A DNA stretch of 64,000 bases from Streptomyces griseoviridis (GTDB lineage Bacteria; Actinomycetota; Actinomycetes; Streptomycetales; Streptomycetaceae). The stretch covers positions 124,001 to 188,000 of the forward strand of contig BMSM01000006.1 of the NCBI GenBank assembly GCA_014649155.1, read 5' to 3'. Made by a program: the position numbers and the translations under genes. How positions within the stretch are numbered: the first letter of the stretch is position 1; each line of letters opens with the position of its first letter. Below the pieces are notes generated by a model that was not told the origin of the DNA, did no database searches, and worked only from the letters and a program-made list of their open reading frames with translations. Shown here in pieces: positions 7,746 through 15,821 of this stretch.

Positions 7746-9131
7746 ATGGGTGAGGTCTTCGCCGGCCGGTACGAACTGGTCGACCCGATCGGGCGCGGGG
7801 GAGTGGGCGCGGTATGGCGTGCCTGGGACCACCGCCGCAGACGGTACGTGGCCGCCAAGGTGCTCCAGCAGCGCGACGCGCACTCCTTGCTGCGGTTCGT
7901 GCGGGAGCAGGCGCTGCGGATCGACCATCCCCATGTGCTGGCGCCCGCGAGCTGGGCCGCGGACGACGACAAGGTCCTGTTCACCATGGACCTGGTCACG
8001 GGCGGTTCGCTCGTCCACGTGGTCGGGGACTACGGGCCGCTGCCGCCCGGCTATGTCTGCGTCCTGCTCGACCAGTTGCTGTCCGGGCTGGCGGCGGTGC
8101 ACGCCGAGCACGTGGTGCACCGGGACATCAAGCCCGCCAACATCCTGCTGGAGGCCACCGGCACGGGACGGCCGCGGCTGCGCCTGTCGGACTTCGGCAT
8201 CGCGATGCGACTGGGGGAACCACGGCTGACGGAGACCAACCTGGTGGTCGGGACGCCCGGGTACCTGGCGCCGGAGTCGATGCTGGGCGCGGAGCCGGAC
8301 TTCCCCGCCGACCTCTTCGCCGTGGGCCTGGTCGCCCTCTACCTGCTGGAGGGGGCCAAGCCGGACGCCAAGGCGCTGGTGCAGTACTTCGCCGAGCACG
8401 GGACGCCGCCGGCACCGGCGGGGATCCCGGAGCCGTTGTGGCAGGTGGTGTCGACGCTGCTGCAACCCGATCCGCAGGCCCGGTTCCGTACGGCGACGGG
8501 GGCGCGCAAGGCGCTGGCGGCGGCCGTGGAGCTGCTGCCCGAGCCGGGGCCTGACGACGAGCTGATCGAGGTCTTCGACCAGGTGGGCCCGCTGCCGCCC
8601 GGCTTCGGCCCGGACGGCCCGGCCGGTACCGTCCAGGAGCCCCCCTCCACGCCGTCCCCACCCCGCATGCCCGGCATGTCGGACACCGGCAGCTTCTATC
8701 TTCCTCCCCCCAACGCGACCGTCGCCCTGCTGGCACAGGCCCGGAACGCCCCTCCGCCGATGCCTCCCCCCGCACCCGGGTCGACGCCTTCCCCCACGCC
8801 CCCGGTGCCGCGGACGCCCCCGCACACCGGCGGCTCCACCGCGTCGTACACCGCGCCGAACGGGCCGGGGGCGCCGGGGGCGCCGGCCTCGCCCCCGCCC
8901 CCGACCCCACCCCCGACCCCGACCCCGACCCCGACCCCGGGGACCCTGACACCAGGGACCCTGACGCCGGGGACGCCGACCCCCGCCTTCCCCCCTCCCG
9001 CGCCCCCGGTCGCCCAGCACCGCGCGCCCCGGCGGCGCCGCCCCGGTCCCCCGGCGGCGGTGGCGCTCCCCCTCCTCTTCCTCGCGCTGGCCTGCTACGC
9101 GGTGGGCTTCTGGGCCCTGACCCGGATCTGA
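7746..9131 (+). CDS. Membrane-anchored serine/threonine protein kinase
   Basis: 461 aa. A complete N-terminal Hanks-type kinase domain: glycine loop IGRGGVGAVW (17-26), catalytic Lys in VAAKVL, HRDIKPANIL (~125), DFGIAMR (~149), GTPGYLAPES (~175). Residues ~290-430 are a Pro/Thr/Gly linker with tandem PT and GTLTP repeats; a single membrane helix is at the extreme C-terminus (ALPLLFLALACYAVGFWAL), so no extracellular sensor domain exists. This tail-anchored layout differs from the PknB PASTA kinases. ATG at 7746. Confidence 0.9.
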   Translation: MGEVFAGRYELVDPIGRGGVGAVWRAWDHRRRRYVAAKVLQQRDAHSLLRFVREQALRIDHPHVLAPASWAADDDKVLFTMDLVTGGSLVHVVGDYGPLPPGYVCVLLDQLLSGLAAVHAEHVVHRDIKPANILLEATGTGRPRLRLSDFGIAMRLGEPRLTETNLVVGTPGYLAPESMLGAEPDFPADLFAVGLVALYLLEGAKPDAKALVQYFAEHGTPPAPAGIPEPLWQVVSTLLQPDPQARFRTATGARKALAAAVELLPEPGPDDELIEVFDQVGPLPPGFGPDGPAGTVQEPPSTPSPPRMPGMSDTGSFYLPPPNATVALLAQARNAPPPMPPPAPGSTPSPTPPVPRTPPHTGGSTASYTAPNGPGAPGAPASPPPPTPPPTPTPTPTPGTLTPGTLTPGTPTPAFPPPAPPVAQHRAPRRRRPGPPAAVALPLLFLALACYAVGFWALTRI

Positions 9132-9166
9132 CCCTTCCCCGGGCCCGGGTGTGCCGAGGGCCCCGG

Positions 9167-10513
9167 TCACGCCCCCCTGCGCCGCGCCACCACCGTCCAC
9201 ACGCCGAGCCCGGCCAGCAGCACGCTCCCGGCGCCGATGCCGGCCACCGCGACGACCCGCATCGCGGGGTCCCCGTCCGCCCCGCCGCCCCCGGCGGCCT
9301 CCGGCGCCGCCGCCCGCAGCGCGTCGTCCGTGGCCTCGAAGACGCCGCGCGGCACCGGCTCCCCCGCGTACGCCGGGCCGGTCCGCGCCCGCCCCGAGAC
9401 CTGGACGCGCAGGACCACCTCGAAGGGGCCGTCGCCGAAGCGCTCGGCGAGCTGTTCCGCGAGGTGGACGACGAGGTAGTAGGAGCCGGCGAACCGCGTC
9501 GCGCGCTGCTCGGTGGTGACGGCGTACCGGTTGTCGTGGTCCACCGGCGGTACGGGTCCGATCCCGACGGTGGCGCGGCGTCCGGTGTAGCCGGTGGCGG
9601 CGCTGTCGACCTGGCCGCGCACCGGGTTGTGCAGCGCCAGGGAGAGCGCGGCGGTGGCGTAGCCGGAGCGGCCGTCACTGCCGCCGAGTTCGGCGGTGGC
9701 GTGCAGTTGCCGGCCCCAGTCGAGGGGGACCTCGTAATAGAGGGTCTGGCCGGGCCGTGCCTCGGCGCGCCAGACGCCCTGGGAGAGGGGGACCGCCCCG
9801 GCGAAGCCGGCGCCGGCGCGGCGGGGCACGGGGTCCCCGGTGAGGGGCGCGGGCGTGGCGGAGTCCCAGGTGCCGGGGGCGGTCGTGGCCGCGGTCCGCC
9901 GCAGGCCCGGTTCGGACACGGCGGTCAGCTCCAGGTCCCAGGTGCCGGCCGGGGAGTCCTGCGGGCGGGCGCGTTCGACGGTCAGGTAGTAGCGGCCGGG
10001 TTCCTGGCAGCGGGTCGCGCCGGGGGTGATCTCGCGCCGGGCCCAGGCGGTGACGGGACGGGGGCTGCGGGCGGCGCCGAAGGTGGCGGTGTCCAGGGAA
10101 CAGGAACCGCCGTCGGCGTCCCGCAGGGAGACCCGGACGCCGTCGACGGCGACGACCTCACCGCCGGAGCGGGGCACGGCGGTGACGGAGACGTACGCGT
10201 CCGCGGCGCCGTCGAGGTCGATGCCGTAGTAGGCCGTGCGGTCGCGTTCCAGCGAGCTGCGGTAGGTGGCGCCGGCCGTCAGGCGGGCGGCGGCCGCGGT
10301 GCCGTCCGCCGCGTCGACGCGGCGCGCGCCTGCGGCGAAGGCGTACCCGTCGGCCGGGCCGGCCGCGCCGGCGGTGCCGGCCGGGAGGACTGCGGTGAGA
10401 CAGAGGGCGGCGGCCGCGGTGGCGAGGCAGCGGAGCAGCGGCCCCGGTGGTGTCCGCGGCCCGGAACCACGCCGGGTCCCCGCCCTCGACGTACGCCACC
10501 CCATCGCCGCCAC
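9167..10513 (-). CDS. Secreted, C-terminally membrane-anchored protein of unknown function
   Basis: 448 aa. N-terminal signal sequence (LLRCLATAAAALCLTAVLPAGTAGAAGPA), a long beta-rich extracytoplasmic region with repeated blocks (YYGIDLDGAADAYVSVTAV and LYYEVPLDWGRQLHATAELG resemble each other), and a C-terminal membrane helix followed by RRRGA. No catalytic motif recognised. It converges on the kinase gene with only 35 bp between stops. GTG at 10513 or an ATG nine bases inside could be the start. Confidence 0.7.
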   Translation of the reverse strand: MAAMGWRTSRAGTRRGSGPRTPPGPLLRCLATAAAALCLTAVLPAGTAGAAGPADGYAFAAGARRVDAADGTAAAARLTAGATYRSSLERDRTAYYGIDLDGAADAYVSVTAVPRSGGEVVAVDGVRVSLRDADGGSCSLDTATFGAARSPRPVTAWARREITPGATRCQEPGRYYLTVERARPQDSPAGTWDLELTAVSEPGLRRTAATTAPGTWDSATPAPLTGDPVPRRAGAGFAGAVPLSQGVWRAEARPGQTLYYEVPLDWGRQLHATAELGGSDGRSGYATAALSLALHNPVRGQVDSAATGYTGRRATVGIGPVPPVDHDNRYAVTTEQRATRFAGSYYLVVHLAEQLAERFGDGPFEVVLRVQVSGRARTGPAYAGEPVPRGVFEATDDALRAAAPEAAGGGGADGDPAMRVVAVAGIGAGSVLLAGLGVWTVVARRRGA

Positions 10514-10672
10514 CCCTTCACCGCCGTCGCCGGACCGGACCGTGGCCCATCCTGCCCGGCCGTCCCGGCCGCCATCCGCCGGTCGCGTACGAGCGTCCGA
10601 AACGTTCCGCGTGGAAGCACGCGCGCCCGGCGGCTCCCGGTCGCGCCCGACCGCGTTCCGGGCAACACAAAA

Positions 10673-10696
10673 CCCCGACCGTGGGTACGGCCGGGG
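10673..10696. terminator. Hairpin downstream of DLW-39 gene
   Basis: CCCCGACCGT and ACGGCCGGGG arms around GGGT (one mismatch), preceded on the left by an A-run, which becomes a T-run for the leftward transcript; suits termination of the small gene at 10727. Confidence 0.65.
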
Positions 10697-10726
10697 CGTG
10701 TTCTCAGGACCGGTTGCCGGTCGTCC

Positions 10727-10855
10727 TCACGAACCCGTGGGCACGGAGTCAGTCGCCTCCGTCCACAGATCCTGCTCGGCGCGATCCGCCTGGATCTGGC
10801 GGTACACGAGGAGCCCGCCGATGGCGGCCAGTGCGACCAGGAGAAGCTTCTTCAC
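10727..10855 (-). CDS. DLW-39 family small protein
   Basis: 42-aa protein: membrane or signal-like N-terminus (VKKLLLVALAAIGGLLVYRQ), then QADRAEQDLWTEATDSVPTGS. The DLW(T/A)EATD core is the hallmark of a short Streptomyces family named for it. GTG start at 10855 with GACGAGG upstream. Too short for most gene callers; function unknown. Confidence 0.8.
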   Translation of the reverse strand: MKKLLLVALAAIGGLLVYRQIQADRAEQDLWTEATDSVPTGS

Positions 10856-11193
10856 CGCGCGACCTCGTCTTTCCTTGACGTAGGGGACCTCTGCCGCCCG
10901 ACTATACACACCGACCGATATCGATCGGTGACCTGCGTCCGGCGCCAACTGGCCACCGCCGGAGGCCGGTAGGAGCAGGTCATGGCCGCCCCGGCCGGAG
11001 GGTGACCACACCCGCACGGACGGTTGATTTCGACCGCTCTCCTCCTTTCTCCTCATCTTTGGGCGGTCTTGCACCCATCCGTGTGGTGTTGATCTGAAGA
11101 TCGACGCGCCACGGGCCGAGGTCCACCACTTCGCGGCGCCTCTACACATCATGAGGAAAGTACGCAAATCGCCCGACCTGAAAGTGAGGGGCC
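10856..11193. other. Gene-free gap between divergent small genes
   Basis: 338 bp with no convincing gene. It must hold the promoters of the DLW-39 gene and of the divergent secreted-protein gene. A near-palindromic ACCGATATCGATCGGT lies at about 10915-10930, close to the DLW-39 start, and a T-rich, lower-GC stretch (TCTCCTCCTTTCTCCTCATC) lies around 11038-11057. Confidence 0.5.
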
Positions 11194-11565
11194 ATGGCCC
11201 GGAACAAGGCCACGCAGCTGTGGACCGCGATCGTCACCGCCTTCCTGGCGCTGTGCACGGCGCTCGGACTGGTCACGACGACCGCCTCGGCCGCGGTAGC
11301 GCACACCGAGACCGCACGCAACAGCGAGAGCGCCCCGGCGCCGAGCACGCCGGAGGCGGCACCGCGCTCCTGGCCCCGGGCCGGCGCCCTGCCCCCGACG
11401 ATGAAGCAGCGCATCCGGGCCGAGGCCCACGGCACGTCCCCCAGCTGCCGGCACCGCCCCACCACCGACGCGGCCACCGCGGCCCGCACCGCCGCCCTGT
11501 GCGAGAGCGCCGGCCGGGCGGAGGCGGAACCCCTCGCCCCGGCCGACCCACCGCTGCAACGCTGA
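11194..11565 (+). CDS. Small secreted protein (DUF6344-like)
   Basis: 123 aa with an N-terminal export signal (LWTAIVTAFLALCTALGLVTTTASA, cleavage near ASA-AVA), then a Pro/Ala-rich, probably unstructured mature part with two cysteines (SPSCRHRP, ALCESAG). ATG at 11194 follows GTGAGGGG. The QLWTAIVTAFLALCTALGL start recalls a Streptomyces-only family (DUF6344, from memory); function unknown. Confidence 0.65.
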   Translation: MARNKATQLWTAIVTAFLALCTALGLVTTTASAAVAHTETARNSESAPAPSTPEAAPRSWPRAGALPPTMKQRIRAEAHGTSPSCRHRPTTDAATAARTAALCESAGRAEAEPLAPADPPLQR

Positions 11566-11603
11566 GGCCACCGGCCGTCCCCGCCCCGACCACGCACCAC
11601 CCC

Positions 11604-11632
11604 AGGCCCGGCGCCCGACAGGCGCCGGGCCT
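11604..11632. terminator. Bidirectional terminator
   Basis: Perfect 12-bp arms AGGCCCGGCGCC / GGCGCCGGGCCT around CGACA, between the convergent secreted-protein gene and the ferredoxin gene. Confidence 0.8.
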
Positions 11633-11639
11633 GTCCGTG

Positions 11640-11846
11640 TCACCGGGTCTCTTCCCGGCCCTCCGTGATGCTGATCGCCTGCGAGGGGCACTGCTCGGCC
11701 GCCTCCCGCACCCGTGGGTCGTCCCCGCTGTCCTCGCGCCCCGGGACGACGGCGCCGAAACCGTCCACCGTGGTGAAGACGGACCCGACCCGGAACACGC
11801 AGTCCGCGGAGCCGTAACAGAGGTTCTGGTCGACGGAGACCCTCAT
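11640..11846 (-). CDS. Ferredoxin, [3Fe-4S] type
   Basis: 68-aa ferredoxin of the small actinobacterial kind that donates electrons to cytochromes P450 or similar oxygenases. Cluster ligands visible: CYGSADC near the N-terminus and CPSQAI near the C-terminus; the middle Cys of a 4Fe cluster is lacking, which indicates 3Fe-4S. ATG at 11846 has CGGGAG five bases upstream. No P450 or reductase gene is next to it, so its partner is elsewhere. Confidence 0.88.
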   Translation of the reverse strand: MRVSVDQNLCYGSADCVFRVGSVFTTVDGFGAVVPGREDSGDDPRVREAAEQCPSQAISITEGREETR

Positions 11847-11891
11847 CCGCACTCCCGCGTCGCGTCACCGGCAAGGCCGCCGCCCAGGCTA

Positions 11892-12076
11892 GGGCCTGTC
11901 GTTCGGATCAGGTCGCGGGGAATCGGCTGTGCCTTCCTCGCGCCGGTGAGCGGGGCCTGGTGCGTGCGGATGCGAGGCGGAGGAGGGAGTCGACGCGGAG
12001 CGTCGGCGAGTGACGACAACGCGGCAGGTGCGCGTGCCAGGCCCCGCGTCCGCGGCGTGATCCGAACGACAGGCCC
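11892..12076. mobile_element. MITE-like non-autonomous transposable element
   Basis: 185-bp element with perfect 19-bp terminal inverted repeats, GGGCCTGTCGTTCGGATCA at 11892-11910 and its complement at 12058-12076, flanked by a direct repeat CTA (11889-11891 and 12077-12079) consistent with target duplication. A second, inner inverted repeat (GCGGGGCCTGG at 11950-11960, complement 12037-12047) makes it strongly foldable. No open frame encodes a transposase, so it would move in trans. TNA-type target sites suggest an IS5-family helper; that is inference. Confidence 0.8.
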
Positions 12077-12198
12077 CTAGTGCGGCTCCACCGCGGGCGG
12101 AACGGGCCGTTCGCCGGCCCCGCCCCCACCGGGTCCTCACGTCCTCATGAGGACCCGTAGGGTGAGGCGACGGGTAACGAACACGGGTCGGGAGCGCG

Positions 12199-12996
12199 GT
12201 GGCGAAGGCGTACGAGACGATCGCGGACACCCTGCGCGCGGAGATCCGCTCGGGCCGGCCGGCCCCCGGCGCGCGGCTCCCCTCGGAGGACGAGCTGAGC
12301 GACCGGTTCGGCTACAGCGTCCCGACGGTCCGCGAGGGGCTGCGCGTCCTGCAGTCGGAGGGGCTGATCGAGAAGGTCCACGGCCGCGGCAGCTTCGTCC
12401 GCGCGCCACGCCCCCGGGTACGCCGCACCAACGCGCGCCACCAGTGGGAGAAGGACCGGGCCCGCGCACCGGAGCCGGTACGCCTGGAGACCGGCGCGAC
12501 GGAGCACGACACCGGCCTCGACCTCGGTGACCTGCGTTTCAGCGCCGTGTACCGGGAGATCGAGGCACCCCGCGACCTCGCCGGCGCGATGGGCGTCGAA
12601 CCGGGGACCCCGCTGGTCGAGCGGTCCTACCGCACGCGGTACGAGCGCGAGCGGGTGCCGGTCAACCTGAGTACGTCCTACCTGGTCAGGGCACAGGTCG
12701 AAGGCAATCCCGACCTCCTGGACGCGGCCCGGGAACCCTGGCCCGGCGGCACCTGGCACCAACTGGCCACGGTCGGCATCGAGATCGACCGCGTCGAGGA
12801 ACGCGTCACGGCCCGGCCGCCGACCTCCGAGGAGGCCGCGGAACTCGGCCTCCCGCCCGGCACCAGTGTCCTCGTCCTCCACAAGACCTGCTACGACACC
12901 GGGAACCGGGTCGTCGAGACGTCCCGCGTGGTCCTCCCCGGCGACCGCACCGAACTGCTCTTCACGACACCCCTGGAAAGGTGGCGAGCCGAATGA
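12199..12996 (+). CDS. GntR family transcriptional regulator (HutC/UTRA type)
   Basis: 265 aa. N-terminal winged helix-turn-helix (AYETIADTLRAEIRSGRPAPGARLPSE..., recognition part SVPTVREGLRVLQSEGLIEKVHGRGSFV, residues 1-68) and C-terminal UTRA ligand domain with LVERSYRTRYERERVPVNLSTSYL and VEERVTARPPTSEEA. GTG start at 12199. Its TGA overlaps the ATG of the following glycosyltransferase (ATGA), so the two are translationally coupled, which is unusual for a regulator and suggests control of that gene or a shared envelope process. Confidence 0.88.
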   Translation: MAKAYETIADTLRAEIRSGRPAPGARLPSEDELSDRFGYSVPTVREGLRVLQSEGLIEKVHGRGSFVRAPRPRVRRTNARHQWEKDRARAPEPVRLETGATEHDTGLDLGDLRFSAVYREIEAPRDLAGAMGVEPGTPLVERSYRTRYERERVPVNLSTSYLVRAQVEGNPDLLDAAREPWPGGTWHQLATVGIEIDRVEERVTARPPTSEEAAELGLPPGTSVLVLHKTCYDTGNRVVETSRVVLPGDRTELLFTTPLERWRAE

Positions 12997-13766
12997 GCCG
13001 CCGCATCACCGTCGTCACCGCCGTCCACAGCCCGTCCGCGCCCTTCCTCCGGGACGCGTACCGGTCCCTGTGCGACCAGGAGCTGCCCGCCGGCTGGGAC
13101 TGGCAGTGGCTGGTCCAGGAGGACGGCCGGACCGACGAGGTCCGCCCGCACGTACCGGACGACCCCCGGGTGGCGTTCCGTCAGGGCCGGCCGGGCGGCC
13201 CCGGTGTGGCCCGCACCATCGCGCTCGCCCACGCCGAGGGGGAGTACGTGAAGGTCCTCGACGCCGACGACCGGCTCCCCGCCGGCACCCTCGCCCGCGA
13301 CCTGGCGGCGCTGGAGGCCGACGCCACCATCGGCTGGACGACCTCCCGTGTGCTGGACCTTCTGCCCGACGGGTCGACGGCCGGTTTCCCCGGCGACCCG
13401 GACCACGGGCCCGTCGAGCGCGGTGCCGTCCTGGACTTCTGGAAGGCCAACGGCTTCCGCGCCCCCGTCCACCCGGCGACCCTCTGCGTCCGCCGGGACC
13501 TGCTGCTCGCCCTCGGCGGCTGGATGGCCCTGCCCGCCTCGGAGGACACGGGGCTGCTGCTCGCCCTGAGCGCGGTCAGCCGCGGCTGGTTCAGTGAGGA
13601 GGTGGGCCTGCTCTACCGCAAGTGGGAGGGGCAGGCGACCGGGCAGGCGGCCCATGTGGACCCGGCGGAGCGGGACGCCCGTATGACGGTCCTGGAGACC
13701 CGCGCGCGGGCCCTGGCCGACGCCGGGTGGACCTATCCGGCCGGCCCCCGGCCGCCGTCGGACTGA
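12993..13766 (+). CDS. Family 2 glycosyltransferase
   Basis: 257-aa GT-A fold transferase. Nucleotide-sugar binding features: RRITVVTAVHSPSAPFLRDAY strand, EDG at ~48, GPGVARTIALAHAEGEYVKVLDADDRL with the metal-binding DADD (residues ~85-88), and the acceptor-region SEDTGLLLAL (catalytic-base-like ED). No membrane helix, so cytosolic. Acceptor and sugar unknown. Coupled to the GntR gene by a 4-bp overlap; next to a convergent FkbM methyltransferase that might modify the same glycan. Confidence 0.85.
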   Translation: MSRRITVVTAVHSPSAPFLRDAYRSLCDQELPAGWDWQWLVQEDGRTDEVRPHVPDDPRVAFRQGRPGGPGVARTIALAHAEGEYVKVLDADDRLPAGTLARDLAALEADATIGWTTSRVLDLLPDGSTAGFPGDPDHGPVERGAVLDFWKANGFRAPVHPATLCVRRDLLLALGGWMALPASEDTGLLLALSAVSRGWFSEEVGLLYRKWEGQATGQAAHVDPAERDARMTVLETRARALADAGWTYPAGPRPPSD

Positions 13767-13826
13767 CCGGGCGGTCGCCTGCGGCAGGGTTTCCCTGTCC
13801 TGGCCGGGAAGGGGCGCGACCCGGCC

Positions 13827-14786
13827 CTACGGCAAGGTCTCCGCGTCCACCCGGGAAAAGACCAGTTCCGTCTCCCCCACGAGCGGCCCGCGCCACCGCA
13901 CCGGCGCGGCCGGGCCGTCGCGGAGCGCCCGCAGGATGTCGGCCGGGGCGTAGCCGCCCGCCATCCGGTACGCGTGGAAACCGGCCTCGGCGAAGGTGCC
14001 CAGCAGCTCCTCCACGGAGTCCCCGAGCCGGGCCATGCGCTCCGGCGTCACCTCGACGCAGATCTCCGCGTCCGGCCGCAGCGCGCCGAGCAGCGGGGCC
14101 AGTCCGCGCACGACGCTTCCCTCGGCGCCCTCCACGTCGATCTTGATGACGCGCGCGGCGGCGACCTCGGCCGGGGTCAGGACCTCCGTCAGCGGCACGG
14201 CCTCGGCCACGAAGACCGACTCGGCCGGACCGTCGTACGGGACGATGCTGTTGGCGCCCATGTTGTGCGAACTGGCCAGTACGAACGTGACCTCGCGGGG
14301 CCGGTCGGCCACCGCCGTGTTCACCGCGCGGACGTGGGCGCAGCCGTTCAGCCGGAGCTGCCGCAGCAGGTGCCCGTGGAAGACGGGCGAGGCCTCCACG
14401 GCCACCACCCGGCCGGCGCTGCCGACGAGCCGGGCCGCGAGCACGCTGAAGACGCCGATGTTGGCTCCGACGTCGACGAATCCGTCTCCCGGCCGCAGCC
14501 GGCGCCGGAGCCAGCCCGTCATGTGCGGTTCCCAGACGCCGAAGAGATAGAGGTACCGCTGGATCAGGTCCGTGGTGTCCACCGCGAACCGGGCTCCGGA
14601 CCGGTCCTCGACGACCCGCCGGCGCGGATGGTCGCGCAGGTAGGGGTTGAGGAGACGGCCGGCCAGCGCCGTCTTGCCGAGGGAGCCCGGGGCGTCGCGC
14701 ACATACCGGCGCCCGAGGGTCACCAGCGTCTCCGTGATGCCCCCGTTCATCCGCCGCATCGACCCCATCGGCCCTGTCAGTCCCAT
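13827..14786 (-). CDS. FkbM family methyltransferase
   Basis: 319-aa SAM-dependent methyltransferase. SAM motif I is FVDVGANIGVFSVLAARLVG (~residue 101), followed by VVAVEASP (acidic ribose-binding residue) and the later IKIDVEGAEGSVVRGL, the FkbM signature. Members O-methylate sugars or natural products. Start ATG at 14786; an internal ATG or the second Met cluster (MGSMRRM) could also serve. Convergent with the glycosyltransferase gene. Confidence 0.87.
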   Translation of the reverse strand: MGLTGPMGSMRRMNGGITETLVTLGRRYVRDAPGSLGKTALAGRLLNPYLRDHPRRRVVEDRSGARFAVDTTDLIQRYLYLFGVWEPHMTGWLRRRLRPGDGFVDVGANIGVFSVLAARLVGSAGRVVAVEASPVFHGHLLRQLRLNGCAHVRAVNTAVADRPREVTFVLASSHNMGANSIVPYDGPAESVFVAEAVPLTEVLTPAEVAAARVIKIDVEGAEGSVVRGLAPLLGALRPDAEICVEVTPERMARLGDSVEELLGTFAEAGFHAYRMAGGYAPADILRALRDGPAAPVRWRGPLVGETELVFSRVDAETLP

Positions 14787-14820
14787 AGGCTCCGCCTCTC
14801 GTCCTCACCGGACGCCCGTT

Positions 14821-14834
14821 GTTTCACGTGAAAC
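14821..14834. other. parS site 1 (outlying)
   Basis: Perfect GTTTCACGTGAAAC, within TGTTTCACGTGAAACA, 34 bp upstream of the FkbM gene. ParB binds such 14-mers. It lies 27 kb from oriC on the far side of the AICE, unlike the clustered sites by parAB. Confidence 0.9.
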
Positions 14835-14997
14835 AGGCCACCGGCCACGGTGTCATCCCCGCCTCGCCCCGCCGGCACACCGGCCGGTGACCGGCCATCA
14901 CACCCGCCCGTTTCGGCCATCGCCTCCCTCACGCCCCGTCAGCCCCGTAAGATCCCCCGGTCGGCTGCGGGGCCAGGGCTACGGCGGGGAGCGGGAC

Positions 14998-15561
14998 GTG
15001 GGGGCGGGGGAGCAGTTCGTGACCGTGGGCGCCGTGCTGCTCGGCGCGGTCACCACGCACGCGGCCAACTATCTGCTGGAGCGGTCCAGGACCCGCAACC
15101 AGCTCCTCACCCGCTGGGACGACAAGAAGATCGACGCCTACAGCGAGTACGTCGACGCGGTGAAGATGCGCATCGCCGCCTCCGCCCGGCTCTACGAGGT
15201 CCGGGAGGGCCTGCGCGAGGACCACCGGCCCGAGGTCGATCTCCGCGAGGAGGTGGCCGAGGTCAGCCGCCGCTGGGGCTCGGCCTTCGAACGCGTGATG
15301 CTGCTGGGCGGCGACGACGCCATCGAGGCCGGCCATGAACTCAACACCGTGGTGTCGGAGATCGTCTGGCAGGCCACCGGCCAGATCACCGGCACCCTCC
15401 CGGAATGGCGCGAACGGCACCGCACCGCCTTCCGGAGGATCAACGTCTTCCACGAGGCGGCCCGCGCCGACCTCGGCATCCAGGGCAGCGTCACCGGCGA
15501 GAAGCATCCGGAGCGGGACCTCCTGCTGCCGCCGTCCCGGCAGCCGTCCCCCGGCCAGTGA
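14998..15561 (+). CDS. Membrane-anchored hypothetical protein
   Basis: 187 aa. N-terminal hydrophobic segment (FVTVGAVLLGAVTTHAANYLL) then a long charged helical region (ERSRTRNQLLTRWDDKKIDAYSEYVDAVKMRI). GTG start at 14998 is supported by GGGGAGCGGG. The layout (short membrane anchor, R/K-rich turn, then K-x-x-AYxEF/Y-x-x-A helix) recurs in the protein at 20793-21383. Unknown function; such proteins are common in Streptomyces accessory DNA. Confidence 0.6.
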   Translation: MGAGEQFVTVGAVLLGAVTTHAANYLLERSRTRNQLLTRWDDKKIDAYSEYVDAVKMRIAASARLYEVREGLREDHRPEVDLREEVAEVSRRWGSAFERVMLLGGDDAIEAGHELNTVVSEIVWQATGQITGTLPEWRERHRTAFRRINVFHEAARADLGIQGSVTGEKHPERDLLLPPSRQPSPGQ

Positions 15562-15586
15562 ACGCCACGGCCACGCCGCACCGTCC

Positions 15587-15620
15587 GGTACCGGTCCCTC
15601 CCCTCGTGCGGACCGGTACC
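15587..15620. terminator. Hairpin downstream of 14998-15561 gene
   Basis: Perfect 11-bp arms GGTACCGGTCC / GGACCGGTACC around a 12-base loop, 26 bp past the stop. Confidence 0.65.
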
Positions 15621-15821
15621 GAACAGTGCGAACGGAATCACCCCGTCCCGTCGAGCGGGCCGGGGAATACGGGCGGGTTCACGGGTCCTGTGATCCTGGC
15701 ACCGATCCCTCCCGCGGAGGAGGTCCCGGTGGTCGAACGCTCCCGTCGCCGCAGGTCAGACGTATAGAGTGAGTTTTCCGGTCCGGACGTACCGAAGGCG
15801 GGGGAGGTAAGGGGTGGGACC

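Noticed and set aside
11889..12230. Open frames across the MITE
   Set aside because: Arg/Ala/Pro-rich, no start signals, no resemblance to transposases; products of high GC only.
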